Source of the DNA: Haloarcula regularis
GTDB taxonomy: Archaea; Halobacteriota; Halobacteria; Halobacteriales; Haloarculaceae
Direction of reading: 5' to 3'
DNA length: 64,000 nucleotides
Assembly (NCBI RefSeq): GCF_029338315.1
Contig: NZ_CP119794.1
Coordinates: 1,736,001-1,800,000 of the forward strand
A program made the translations under genes and the position numbers. The notes beneath the pieces were generated by a model. It ran no database searches and had not been told where the DNA came from. It saw nothing but the letters and a program-made list of their open reading frames with translations. Positions 36,633 through 45,870 of this stretch are shown one piece after another. Within the stretch, counting starts at the first letter, position 1, and every line of letters begins with the position of its first letter.

Positions 36633-36645
36633 TCGCGCCGGCCCA
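36633..36645 (+). repeat. Copy of the tRNA-Pro 3' end (putative att site)
   Basis: TCGCGCCGGCCCA is identical to the last 13 bases of tRNA-Pro (26585-26597). CGAA precedes both copies, directly here and with one extra T in the tRNA. The similarity stops right after the discriminator A. Confidence 0.65.
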
Positions 36646-36715
36646 GTTTCCGACTCACAGCGCCCTCAGCGACGCCTGTCGACGCACGTAAGTACGCGAC
36701 CCTGTTGCAGCGAGT

Positions 36716-37312
36716 ATGCGCCAGTTCGTCGTCGTCGGTCACGACGCCCCGACCACCCCCGACTTCTCGCTCGACGACCTCGCCGGAGCGGCCGGCCGTC
36801 TGGACGTCCTCTGTCGCTGTGTCAACAGCGCGTTCTTCCTGAGCCACGACATCCGGAAAGACGTCCGTGCCCACCTCGTCCTGGGCGACGAGTACACCGT
36901 CACCTTCGACGGGCGCGACCTCCGGCGACTCAACCCCGACGAGCGCTCGACGGCCGCCCTCGTCCGGAAGGCCGTAGAAGAGCGCGAGGAGGCCATCGGC
37001 CACATCCCGGTCGAGACGTCGCCCGGCGTCTCGCTCACCCGCCGTGGGTTTAGAGGGACCATCGAGGACGTCGCCGCCCGCGGGACGGTCGTCCAGCTCC
37101 ACGAAGACGGCGACCCAGTCGTCGACGTCGACCCACCGACGGACCCGGTATTCGTCCTCTCTGACCACCACGACTTCGCGTCGAGCGAGGCCGACCTGCT
37201 CGCAGACCACGCCGACGAACGCGTCTCGCTGGGCCCGCGAGCGCTCCACGCCGACCACGCCATCACGGTCGCCCACAACTACCTCGATACCGACGGGTTC
37301 ACCTCCTACTGA
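36716..37312 (+). CDS. trmY: tRNA pseudouridine(54) N1-methyltransferase
   Basis: The 198-aa protein matches archaeal TrmY throughout: [68 protein letters not shown], and a C-terminal SPOUT knot with [10 protein letters not shown] and [14 protein letters not shown]. It uses SAM to methylate pseudouridine 54 in the tRNA T-loop, forming m1-pseudouridine as found in haloarchaea. It is the first core gene right of the tRNA-Pro island. Confidence 0.93.
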   Translation: MRQFVVVGHDAPTTPDFSLDDLAGAAGRLDVLCRCVNSAFFLSHDIRKDVRAHLVLGDEYTVTFDGRDLRRLNPDERSTAALVRKAVEEREEAIGHIPVETSPGVSLTRRGFRGTIEDVAARGTVVQLHEDGDPVVDVDPPTDPVFVLSDHHDFASSEADLLADHADERVSLGPRALHADHAITVAHNYLDTDGFTSY

Positions 37313-37399
37313 GAGTGAGAGCAACCGAGTTCAGGAGTCGTGAGCTCGAGCCACAGACTATACATACCCGTTCTGTAAACTACCGGCCATCCACCGAGC

Positions 37400-37855
37400 A
37401 TGACGATTCGAGTACCACTGTTACCGCGCTGGCTCCGCTGGAGTTTCGTCGTCGGTATCGCGGGGTTCATCTTCTACACGTCGATTCTCGCCGCCCCGCC
37501 AAGTACGGCGATCGATACGCTTCGGTTCGAACTCATTCCGCTCGACAAGTGGCGTCACTTCCTGGCGTACGGCGTGTTAGCCGGAGCGATCCTGTATGCC
37601 ATCGTAGATTGGCAGTTGCCGATAGTACGGGACGCGTCACTCGTCATCGGTCTCGCGTTCCTCTACGGTGTCGGCATCGAGTTCGGCCAGTCGCTGATTC
37701 CGAACCGGTACTTCTCGCTGGGGGACGCCTATGCCAATTTTCTGGGGACGATCCTCGTCACGCCCTGGTATCTCGTCCGGCGACACGTCGAGTTCGTCGA
37801 GGTCCGAACATGGGTGGCAGCGTTCGGATTCACGACAGAGACACAGCAGAAGTAG
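37400..37855 (+). CDS. VanZ-family membrane protein
   Basis: The 151-aa protein has four hydrophobic helices. VanZ landmarks are DKWRHFLAYGVLAGA (the D-K-x-x-H motif at the start of helix 2) and YGVGIEFGQSLIP followed by R-x-F-S-L-G-D-A-Y-A-N. VanZ proteins are integral membrane proteins of unclear role, linked to glycopeptide resistance in bacteria. A second member is at 57827-58201. Confidence 0.85.
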   Translation: MTIRVPLLPRWLRWSFVVGIAGFIFYTSILAAPPSTAIDTLRFELIPLDKWRHFLAYGVLAGAILYAIVDWQLPIVRDASLVIGLAFLYGVGIEFGQSLIPNRYFSLGDAYANFLGTILVTPWYLVRRHVEFVEVRTWVAAFGFTTETQQK

Positions 37856-37985
37856 CCACAGTCGGCGTCTCCTGCCAGAAGAACTTTGCCGCGCCAATCG
37901 TTGGGGCCCGTATGGTCGGTCCCCGCAGCAACGCAGACAGCGCAGTCGAGAGCCAGCCTCCCGATCGCTGGCCGGTCACAGACCG

Positions 37986-40103
37986 ATGACGGGCCGCGAG
38001 TCACTGACCCGGCGGACGGTCCTCGGGGCACTCGCCAGCGCCGGTGCGACCTCGGTCGCGGGGTGTAGCGCACTCCAGGGCGAGAGCGACAGCGAGGCGA
38101 CGGAGGTGGAGGACGACCAGGCCCGTGAGCTCGCCGCGCAGTTCGCCCCCAGACTGTACTTCGACGAACACGAACCGTGGTTCCCGACGGACCCGCGCCC
38201 GTACACCAGCGAGCAGGACGGCGAGAGCGTCGTCACCGGGTTCGACGCCTTCGACGGCTACCACGAGCAGTTCACGGGCGAGCAGCCGCCGAACCCGACG
38301 GTCTTCTACAACGTCGTCCAGTACGAGGAGTCGCCGCTCGCGGCGGTCCAGTTCTGGATGTACGCCGCGTTCGACCAGTTCACCACGAACTTCCACTGGC
38401 ACGACTGGGAGGTGTTGCACGTCTTCATCGACACCGACTCCGGGGCGCCACAGCTCTACGTCGCCAGCTCACACTCCCGGAACGTGCCGAACAACGAGTT
38501 CCTGGACCCCGACCCCGAGAGCGTCCCGCGCATCCTCTCGGAACTGGGCTCGCACTCGAGTGCGCTCTCGCTGAACGACATTCCCGACCGATTCCAGCGG
38601 TTGCCGACGGGGGATTCCTTCGCCGACATCACGAACCGCCCCATCGAGACGCTCGAGGACATCGCGTCGATTCCGCTGGCCTACGGCCTCCCGCGGGACG
38701 AGGGACGGGTGCTGCCGTACGTGATGCCCGAACTGGACGGCGCACCTATCTACGAGGACGACCGCCTGCCGTCGGTCGAGCAGTCGGACCTCGTCAGTCA
38801 GGATCTGACGATTCGATCGTTCGACGCGCTCTCCTCGCCCCCGACGACGCTGCCGGAGCGCGCGACGGGGCTGGTGTTCGACCACGAAGAGCGGGAGGGC
38901 GACGCCGAGGTGGGGTACTCGCTGGTGCCGACCAGCGAGATCGAACACATCACCGACTTCACGGGGCCGCAGTTGAGCTTCGAGTTCGCAGTCCCGCAGT
39001 TCGCCGAGGACGCCATCGCCGGGCACATCACGACCACGGGCGCACCCTGGGGCCAGCCCCGCTATTCGAACCCCGCGGCGGATATCTCAGAGCCGGCCCA
39101 CCGGGCGGCGCTGGCCGAGCGCTACGACGCCATCGGCGCGCCGTCGTCGGTCAACACGGTTGTCGCGAACGTCACCGAAGCGGTCGTCACCGATGACGCG
39201 CCCGACGGCGAGGGACTGACCACCCAGTCCTCGCACGTCGAGGCGCTCGTCTTGCTCGAGAGCGAGCCCGAAGCCGCGCCGACGTTCGGTGGCGTCGCTG
39301 CGCTGCAGGGCATTCCGGTCGGCGAGCACCGGCTCACGGTCAACGGCGCGGGACAGGCGCCACACAGCGAGACGATCGCCGTCGAAGACGGGGGCGGCAA
39401 CGCGGCGCGCCCGGTGACGGCCGCGGGCGTCGAGGGCGAGATCCCGCTCGTCGCCCGCGAGTCGGCGACGAAACTCGAAGTCGACAGCGAGGGCGCCGAC
39501 AGCGACCTCACCGACCTCGCCGTCGAGGACGACTTCGCCGGCCGGCTGTACGACGCACCGCTCGCTGGCCCGGACGCCGTCTACGTCCACCGCGGCGGCG
39601 CGTACACGACGGAGGTCCGGGACAGCGACGACGAGATCGGGGCGTTCCGGGTGAATCCCGACCCCGAATCCGACGATGGCGTCCGCATCGACGAGCCGAA
39701 CACCGGCAAGGCGTCGCTGGCGCGGTTCCTGGCCGACATCAGCGACGAGACCCGGGCCGGGATCGCCGCAGTGGCCGACAGCGACGGCGACGACGATAGC
39801 GGGTCCTCCGGCGGGGAGCAGGGACAGACCGGCGGCGGGCGGTCGAACGCCGTCCGGGGCCTCGCGCAGGCGCTCGGTGCCGTCGCCGAGGCAGCCCGAC
39901 GCGCGGCCGAGCGTGCCGAGAACGGCGATCGCGGCCGGGCCGACGAGAGTCTCGGGACGGTCGTCGACCGCCTCCAGCGCGTCGCGGAACGGCTGTCGGA
40001 AGCCCGCGGGGACCTCCCGAACGGGCTGGGGAACGCGACGGAGCGACGGCTCGAACAGGCGAATCGCCGCTCCGAGCAGGCTCGCAGTGCCGATAAACTC
40101 TGA
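37986..40103 (+). CDS. Large Tat-exported lipoprotein of unknown function
   Basis: The 705-aa protein begins with a twin-arginine motif (SLTRRTVLGALAS) and a lipobox VAGCS, so it is probably exported folded and lipid-anchored. The N-terminal third carries YFDEHEPWFPTDPRPY, FYNVVQYE, NFHWHDWEVLHVFIDT and YVASSHSR, motifs seen in Vps62-like or phospholipase-type secreted proteins. A beta-sandwich region (RLTVNGAGQAPHSETIAV) and a C-terminal Arg/Glu-rich coiled region follow. The start was chosen at the ATG preceding the Tat motif. Function not established. Confidence 0.7.
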   Translation: MTGRESLTRRTVLGALASAGATSVAGCSALQGESDSEATEVEDDQARELAAQFAPRLYFDEHEPWFPTDPRPYTSEQDGESVVTGFDAFDGYHEQFTGEQPPNPTVFYNVVQYEESPLAAVQFWMYAAFDQFTTNFHWHDWEVLHVFIDTDSGAPQLYVASSHSRNVPNNEFLDPDPESVPRILSELGSHSSALSLNDIPDRFQRLPTGDSFADITNRPIETLEDIASIPLAYGLPRDEGRVLPYVMPELDGAPIYEDDRLPSVEQSDLVSQDLTIRSFDALSSPPTTLPERATGLVFDHEEREGDAEVGYSLVPTSEIEHITDFTGPQLSFEFAVPQFAEDAIAGHITTTGAPWGQPRYSNPAADISEPAHRAALAERYDAIGAPSSVNTVVANVTEAVVTDDAPDGEGLTTQSSHVEALVLLESEPEAAPTFGGVAALQGIPVGEHRLTVNGAGQAPHSETIAVEDGGGNAARPVTAAGVEGEIPLVARESATKLEVDSEGADSDLTDLAVEDDFAGRLYDAPLAGPDAVYVHRGGAYTTEVRDSDDEIGAFRVNPDPESDDGVRIDEPNTGKASLARFLADISDETRAGIAAVADSDGDDDSGSSGGEQGQTGGGRSNAVRGLAQALGAVAEAARRAAERAENGDRGRADESLGTVVDRLQRVAERLSEARGDLPNGLGNATERRLEQANRRSEQARSADKL

Positions 40104-40157
40104 CCCGGGGTCGCCGGAATCGCCACGGGTAAGTCCGCGAGGGCCGCAGGGTCGCCC

Positions 40158-40703
40158 ATGACCGACTACCTCGCGTGGGAGACGCTCGACGCCGAGACGG
40201 CCTACACCTGTCCGGGGTTCGACGTCGTCCACGAGGCTGTACGCCTGCCCGACGGGACCGAGACGGACTTCGACTTCTTCCGCGAGGGCGACAGCGTGGT
40301 CGTCCTCCCGTTCACGCCCGACGGCGACGTCGTCGTAATCGAGGAGTGGCGCCAGGCGGTCAAACGAGTCAACTACGGCCTCCCGGCCGGCAGCGTGGAG
40401 TCTCACGACGACGAACCGGCGGCAGCCGTCGGCCGCGAGCTCGCCGAGGAGACCGGCTACGAAGCGGGGTCGGTCGAATACCTCTACAGTGCCGAACCGG
40501 CCAACGGCTTCGCGGACTCGGAGTTCCACTACTTCGTCGCCCGCGACTGCGAGCCGACCGCCCAGCAAGACCTGGACTTCAACGAGTCCATCCGCGTCGA
40601 GACGACGGAGTTCGACTCGCTCGTCGAGGGCGTCCGGGACGGTAAATTGCGCGACGGGCGCTCTGCGGTCGGGATCCTCTACTACGCGCTGTTCGAGCGG
40701 TGA
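40158..40703 (+). CDS. NUDIX hydrolase (ADP-ribose pyrophosphatase-like)
   Basis: The 181-aa protein contains the Nudix box GSVESHDDEPAAAVGRELAEET (broken here for length: G-S-V-E-S at the start, R-E-L-A-E-E-T-G-Y at the end), in the correct G-x5-E-x7-R-E-x2-E-E-x-G spacing. VIEEWRQAVKR and AEPANGFADSEFHYF are typical of the ADP-ribose/nucleoside-diphosphate-sugar group. It hydrolyses nucleoside diphosphate-linked compounds. It starts 54 nt after the lipoprotein gene. Confidence 0.88.
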   Translation: MTDYLAWETLDAETAYTCPGFDVVHEAVRLPDGTETDFDFFREGDSVVVLPFTPDGDVVVIEEWRQAVKRVNYGLPAGSVESHDDEPAAAVGRELAEETGYEAGSVEYLYSAEPANGFADSEFHYFVARDCEPTAQQDLDFNESIRVETTEFDSLVEGVRDGKLRDGRSAVGILYYALFER

Positions 40704-40857
40704 GTGGTCTGTGTGGATTGTCGGTTCTCGTTCAGAGAACCCCGTGAGCAGCCGTCCGGGAGGAGGCGACATCGGCGAGATTCTGTACGGCTGAATGTCG
40801 GTCTGACCGCTAGCCCGGAACACAACCCTTAGGCGCGCGCCCCGCCCACGACGGACA

Positions 40858-42330
40858 ATGACGAACTTCGAGGTCCGCCAGTACGACGCCGCGGGCCGGT
40901 TAGGGAAACTCGAGGTCCCACGCGCCGGCGTCACCGTGGAGACGCCGACCATCCTCCCGGTCGTGAACCCGCACGTCCAGACCATCGACCCGGCGGCACT
41001 GGCGTCCGAGTTCGGGGCCGAGATACTCATCACGAACAGCTACATCCTGCACAAGTCCGACGAACTCCGCGAGCCCGCCCTGGAACAGGGGCTGCACGAC
41101 CTGCTGGATTTCTCGGGGGCCATCATGACCGATTCGGGGTCGTTCCAGCTCGCCGAGTACGGCGAAATCACCGTCACGACCGAGGAGATCCTGGCGTTCC
41201 AGCGCGACATCGGGAGCGACATCGGGACGCCCGTCGACATCCCGACGCCGCCGGACGTCGACCGCCAACAGGCCGAGGCGGAGCTGTCGACCACCCAGGA
41301 CCGGCTGGAGCGGGCCGCGACCGTCGACACCGACGAGATGCTCGTCAGCGCGCCCGTCCAGGGCTCGACGTATCCGGACCTCCGGGAGGCGGCCGGCCGC
41401 CACGCCGTGGAGACCGGGCTCGACGTCTTCCCCCTGGGCGCGGTCGTCCCGCTGATGAACGAGTACCGCTACGCCGACCTCGCGGACGTGGTGGCGGCGT
41501 GCAAGCGCGGCCTCGGCGAGGTGGGGCCGGTCCACCTGTTCGGCGCGGGTCACCCGATGATGTTCGCGATGGCCGCCGCGCTGGGCTGTGACCTCTTTGA
41601 TTCCGCCGCGTACGCGCTCTACGCTCGCGACGACCGCTACCTGACGGTCCGCGGGACCCAGCAACTCGACGACCTCGAGTACTTCCCGTGTCACTGCCCG
41701 GTCTGTACCGACTACACGCCGGCCGAACTCGACTCGCTCGACGAGGACGCCCGCGAGGACCTGCTCGCGCGACACAACCTCCACGTCACATACGGCGAGA
41801 TTCGCACGGTGAAGCAGGCCATCCGGAGCGGGAATCTCATGGAGCTAGTCGACTCGCGGGCCCGCGGGCATCCGTCGATGGTCGACGGCTACCGCACCCT
41901 GCTGGACCACGCCGAGCAGCTCGAGCGGTCGGACCCCGCCTCGAAGCACGCGATGTTCTACACCTCACACGAGAGCGCCCGTCGGCCCGAGGTACTACGG
42001 CACCACGAACGCCTCGATCGGTTCGAACTCGACGGCGACGAGGTCCTGCTGACCGAGGGCGGGTCGAACGACCGCTACGACGAGACGTGGGGCGTCCTGC
42101 CGCCCTTCGGCCCGTATCCTCGGGAACTCTCCGAGACCTATCCGCTGAACGCCGAGACGCCCGAGCGAGCAGACGGGGCCGCGTGTGAGATGGCCGCCGA
42201 CGGCGTCGCGCGACTGGTCGACAGGCATCCCGACGTCTCCTTTACGCTGGTCCACGACGACTGGCCGGAGACGGCGCTCGAACGGGTGCCCGAGAACGTC
42301 CGCGTCCGGGACCTGCACGAGCGGGAGTGA
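40858..42330 (+). CDS. tgtA: Archaeosine tRNA-guanine transglycosylase
   Basis: This 490-aa enzyme exchanges guanine-15 of tRNA for preQ0, the first tRNA step to archaeosine. Hallmarks are [42 protein letters not shown] (catalytic Asp), [13 protein letters not shown] and the zinc site [14 protein letters not shown]. The PUA domain of longer archaeal TGTs is absent, as in other haloarchaea, where it resides on the ArcS paralog. arcS and raSEA follow at 53.4 and 59.7 kb. Confidence 0.95.
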   Translation: MTNFEVRQYDAAGRLGKLEVPRAGVTVETPTILPVVNPHVQTIDPAALASEFGAEILITNSYILHKSDELREPALEQGLHDLLDFSGAIMTDSGSFQLAEYGEITVTTEEILAFQRDIGSDIGTPVDIPTPPDVDRQQAEAELSTTQDRLERAATVDTDEMLVSAPVQGSTYPDLREAAGRHAVETGLDVFPLGAVVPLMNEYRYADLADVVAACKRGLGEVGPVHLFGAGHPMMFAMAAALGCDLFDSAAYALYARDDRYLTVRGTQQLDDLEYFPCHCPVCTDYTPAELDSLDEDAREDLLARHNLHVTYGEIRTVKQAIRSGNLMELVDSRARGHPSMVDGYRTLLDHAEQLERSDPASKHAMFYTSHESARRPEVLRHHERLDRFELDGDEVLLTEGGSNDRYDETWGVLPPFGPYPRELSETYPLNAETPERADGAACEMAADGVARLVDRHPDVSFTLVHDDWPETALERVPENVRVRDLHERE

Positions 42331-42341
42331 GCAGTGGCCAC

Positions 42342-43103
42342 TCAGTCGACGAGGGCGACAGCTCGGATGGGCGATCCTGACCCCTCCTCGATCTTGAGGG
42401 GGAACGTAAACAGGAGGGATTCCGGCGGCAATTTCTCGAGGTTAGTGAGGTTCTCGACGATGTACGTCTCGTTACCGAGTAATTCGTAATGTGCGGGGAA
42501 CTCCTCGGCTCCAGCGGCGTCGATGGCGGCTGTGTCGCAGCCGACGAGCGCCACATCGCTGTCCGTGAGGTAGCCGGCAGCGTCTGCAGAGAGTCCCGGC
42601 CACTCTGTGAGGAATTCGTTCGCATCGTCGTCTGCAGACCAATACCGATCCCAGCCGAACTGGAAGAGGACTCGATCGCCCGGCTCGATGGGTACGTGCT
42701 CCGCTTCCCACGCTTCGATTCGCTCGCGGGAGACCGTCTCGCCGGGACCCACGTCAGTCACGTCGATGGTCACAGCCCGCCCGACGAGGCGAGCTATCGG
42801 GACCGACGCGATGTCGTAATGCGCCGCTCCGTCGGGGATGAAGTGAAGGGGTGCATCGATGTGCGTCCCAGTGTGTTCCCCCATCGAGATCCGGTAGTGA
42901 CACGCTGGATCCCCCCGGTTGTAGGACTGGTAGAGCGTATGGCCATACCGAGCGTGGCTCGGGACCGACGGGATGCCTTCCTCGAGGGAGTGGGTCAGAT
43001 CGACCCAGTCCGCGTCGGCGAACAGCTGGACCGCCTCCAAGACAGTGGATTCGCTGTCACTCATGCGTGACTCCTCGTCTCCGGGTCGTTCGTCCGTGCT
43101 CAT
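42342..43103 (-). CDS. Cyclase-family metal hydrolase (kynurenine formamidase-like)
   Basis: The 253-aa protein has the family signature EHTGTHIDAPLHF (H-x-G-T-H-x-D-x-P-x-H), with VDLTHSLEEGIP near the N-terminus and AVALVD at the end. Members hydrolyse amide or cyclic amide bonds (kynurenine formamidase, isatin hydrolase). It is the last gene of the ABC-transporter operon, 85 nt after the permease, so it probably acts on the imported compound. An in-frame second ATG (MSDSEST) is an alternative start. Confidence 0.85.
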   Translation of the reverse strand: MSTDERPGDEESRMSDSESTVLEAVQLFADADWVDLTHSLEEGIPSVPSHARYGHTLYQSYNRGDPACHYRISMGEHTGTHIDAPLHFIPDGAAHYDIASVPIARLVGRAVTIDVTDVGPGETVSRERIEAWEAEHVPIEPGDRVLFQFGWDRYWSADDDANEFLTEWPGLSADAAGYLTDSDVALVGCDTAAIDAAGAEEFPAHYELLGNETYIVENLTNLEKLPPESLLFTFPLKIEEGSGSPIRAVALVD

Positions 43104-43188
43104 GACACATATCGAGAACGTACACTGTGGTTGCTAGTATACCGTCGGCCAATTAAATCTAAGGAAGGCACGAGTCGTTCGTCCCCGG

Positions 43189-44195
43189 TCACTTGACGAT
43201 GTCAATCTTGTCTCGATCCATCGACATCGCGACAGCGAAGATGACGACGAATCCGAGGATGATCTCTTGGACGAACGACTGGATACTCAGCAGGTTCATC
43301 CCGTTGGTCAGCACACCGATAACGAGGACACCGAGGATGGTTCGGTGGGGCCCGCCCACGCCACCGGTCAGTGCGGTGCCACCCATCACGATGGCTGCGA
43401 TGCTTTGGAGGAGGAGCCCCTCCCCCATGCCCGGCGTCGCCGAGGAGATCCGTGCAGTCAAGAGAACGCCGGCCAGCCCACAGAGGGTCCCGGAGACCAC
43501 GAACGCACCGATCTTGTACCGATCGACGTTGACCCCGAGAAGTCCGCGACCCGCTCGTTTTCCCCCAGTGCGTACGTGTAGCGCCCGAAGGTGGTCTTCC
43601 ATGCGAGGAGCGAAACGAGTATGTAGAAGATGATACCCCAGACGACGAGGTTCGGGACCTGTGGAATCGTGTTTCCGATCGCGATCTGTCTGATCCCGGG
43701 TGAGTTGAAGGGGATCGAGTACCCGCCAGTCATCAGGAGGGCCGTGCCGCTGAAGACGGACAACGAACCGAGGGTCACGAGGAACGAGGGTATCTTTGCT
43801 TTCGCGAACACCACGCCGTTCAGCAGGCCGACACCCGTCCCCGCAAGTACCCCGAGGAGGAGTGCGAGTAACCCGAGATTGAAGTCGTTGATCAGCATCG
43901 CCGTAATGACGCCGCTCAGCGAGACGATAGACGCCACGGACAGATCGATACTCTGTTGCAGGATGGGAAAGGTTCCGGCAAGCGCCACGAACAACAGGAT
44001 GATGCTGTTCATCATCACGTTCCCGACCAGGTTCTCGTAGGTCAGAAACACGTTCGAGGTGGCGGTGAAGATACCCATCAGTATCAACAGCATCAAGAAC
44101 GGTCCCAGATCCACGAGGATGTCCGTAACCGAGCGGTTGTTCCGATACTCACTGAGCCAATCGAATACGAGGTTTCCACGTGTTTCTCCTGACAT
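43189..44195 (-). CDS. Sugar-type ABC transporter permease (RbsC-like, frameshifted)
   Basis: Two frames join into a permease of about 336 aa, with MSGETRGNLVFDWLSEY, eight to ten hydrophobic helices and the BPD_transp_2 features FPILQQSIDLSVASIVSLSG, AGTGVGLLNG and, after the shift, YKIGAFVVSGTLCGLAGVLL with QSIAAIVMGGTALTGGVGG. The break is one missing base near 43551-43556, just after ALGENER in the cytoplasmic EAA-like loop. It starts 2 nt after the ATPase stop. Confidence 0.85.
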
Positions 44196-44197
44196 TG

Positions 44198-45790
44198 TTA
44201 GATCATTTTCTTGATTATTTCTGATTCGGATGGTTTGTCGCCGCGTGGTGCATCGACTACGTCGACGAGTTCGCCCTCGTGCATCACGCCGATCCGGTTA
44301 CTCATCCCGATCAGCTCGGGGAGCTCGTCGGCGATGAATATCATCGCGACGCCGTCCTTGGAGAGCTGCCTGAGGATCTGGTAGACCTCCTCCTTCGCAC
44401 CGACGTCGATACCGCGCGTCACGTTGTCCAGTACGAGGACAGACACCTCCCGTTGGAGGTTCTTCCCGAGAACGACTTTCTGCTGATTCCCACCGCTAAG
44501 CTGGATGAGTGGGGACTCGATGCCGGGCGTCTTGACGTTCAATCGGTCGACGACCTCCTCGGCCATCTCGTCTTCCTTGTCGAAGTCGATGAGCCAGGGC
44601 ACCGACCCGAGCCCCGGGAGGTTGTCCGCGATGAGGTCGGTTCCGAGACTCGGGAGCGAGACGTTCACGCGCAAGGGCTGGTAGAGGAGTGTCCCCTCGG
44701 ATTGGCGTTCCTTGGGGACGTACCCGATCCCCTCTTCGACCATCCTGTGGACCGAACCCGGTTCGACCGATTCACCGCCGATGGAGATCTCGCCTTCGTC
44801 CGGCGTGTCGACCCCGCTCAAAACACGGCCGAGGGCGCTCTTCCCGCTCCCCATGACGCCACAGATGCCGAATATCTCACCGGCACGGATGTCGAACGAG
44901 ACCGAATCGAAGTGGTCCTCCTTGCTCAGGTCCGACACCGAGAAGCAGATGTCGTTGTCCTCGACGCTGCGCTGGTCTGAGACCTGATAGTACTCTTCCG
45001 AGACTTCTCTGCCGACCATACTCTGCTGGAGTTTGTCCTCAGTGGCATCCTCCCGGGGAAGATGGTTGACGACTTCGCCATCGCGGAGCACGTAGATACG
45101 GTCGCTGATCTCCAGAACCTCGTCGAGTTCGTGTGAAACGAAGACGAACGAGGCCTGATCGCGCAGGTCGTCGATACGGTCGAATAGAAGGTCGCGTCCA
45201 TCTTCTTCAAGCCCGGCAGTCGGCTCGTCGAGCAGTATGATCGGGTGATCGGTGTGGACCGTCTCGGTGAACGCTTTCGCGATGCTCAGCATCTGCCGGT
45301 CGCTGAACGAATAAGACGCGACACGCTTCTCGAGGTCGAGATCGATCCCGAGCGTGTCGAGGACGTTCTCACCCTCACGTTTGAGCGTGTCTACGTCCAG
45401 GACACCTGCCGTGGAGTAGTCCGGAAACTGCTCTAAGAACAAGTTCTCGTATCCCGAGAGATTGGGAATGACGTTGTGTTCCTGGTGGACGATGGCGATG
45501 CCGTGGTGCGAGGCCTCCCGTGGGTTCGTGATCGTTACTTCGTTGCCATCGACGAAGATACGTCCCCGGTCCTGTTGGTAGATGCCACTGAGGATATTCA
45601 AGAGAGTGCTCTTTCCCGCACCGTTTTCGCCGACGAGTCCGACGACTTCGCCGGTCCGGAGTTCGAAGTTGACGTCGTCGAGTGCGACGACGTTCGTAAA
45701 CTCCTTGCGGACGTTCTCGACCCTGAATCGGACCGTCGAATCGGAATTGTCCACGGCCTCATCTTCCGTAGAATCGGTCTCTACGCTCAT
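44198..45790 (-). CDS. Sugar-type ABC transporter ATP-binding protein (RbsA/MglA-like)
   Basis: The 530-aa protein is a fused double NBD. Domain 1 has Walker A GENGAGKST and Walker B ILLDEPTAGLE; domain 2 has GVMGSGKSALGR, the full signature LSGGNQQKVVLGK and VLVLDNVTRGIDVG. Two deviations stand out: the first signature is degenerate (FSDRQ) and the second Walker B lacks the catalytic Glu (Asp-Asn instead of Asp-Glu), so only the composite site using the first Walker B may hydrolyse ATP. It lies in an operon with the permease and binding protein. Confidence 0.9.
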   Translation of the reverse strand: MSVETDSTEDEAVDNSDSTVRFRVENVRKEFTNVVALDDVNFELRTGEVVGLVGENGAGKSTLLNILSGIYQQDRGRIFVDGNEVTITNPREASHHGIAIVHQEHNVIPNLSGYENLFLEQFPDYSTAGVLDVDTLKREGENVLDTLGIDLDLEKRVASYSFSDRQMLSIAKAFTETVHTDHPIILLDEPTAGLEEDGRDLLFDRIDDLRDQASFVFVSHELDEVLEISDRIYVLRDGEVVNHLPREDATEDKLQQSMVGREVSEEYYQVSDQRSVEDNDICFSVSDLSKEDHFDSVSFDIRAGEIFGICGVMGSGKSALGRVLSGVDTPDEGEISIGGESVEPGSVHRMVEEGIGYVPKERQSEGTLLYQPLRVNVSLPSLGTDLIADNLPGLGSVPWLIDFDKEDEMAEEVVDRLNVKTPGIESPLIQLSGGNQQKVVLGKNLQREVSVLVLDNVTRGIDVGAKEEVYQILRQLSKDGVAMIFIADELPELIGMSNRIGVMHEGELVDVVDAPRGDKPSESEIIKKMI

Positions 45791-45870
45791 CGTGAGGCCC
45801 GTCGTAATTTACGTTCGGTTGTCGATAATGTGGTGTGCATACTAATTTGGAAACGGATAAATGACGGCAG

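Larger units (their letters stand above)
26585..36645. mobile_element. Integrated genomic island at tRNA-Pro(CGG), about 10 kb, degenerate
   Basis: The last 13 bases of the tRNA (TCGCGCCGGCCCA) recur exactly at 36633-36645, preceded in both places by CGAA (with one base fewer in the right copy). A tyrosine-recombinase C-terminus lies immediately inside the right copy, and a second integrase-like tail lies at 29823-29936. The content between the repeats is accessory: zinc-finger microproteins, a PP2C/TM module, an exported-protein module, McrC and IS6 relics and a LURP-one-like gene, with several AT-richer stretches. Core genes resume at trmY. Boundaries and att roles are inferred from the repeat and gene content. 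Confidence 0.65.

Noticed and set aside
35879-37324. Long minus-strand open frame across trmY and the island edge
   Set aside because: It runs antisense to trmY, which is unambiguous. Only its 36.1-36.4 kb part looks coding, and that is reported as a truncated fragment.
39087-41033. Minus-strand open frame of about 650 codons
   Set aside because: It is antisense to the lipoprotein, NUDIX and tgtA genes and is a GC-rich shadow with Val/Arg/Asp-heavy composition and no motifs.
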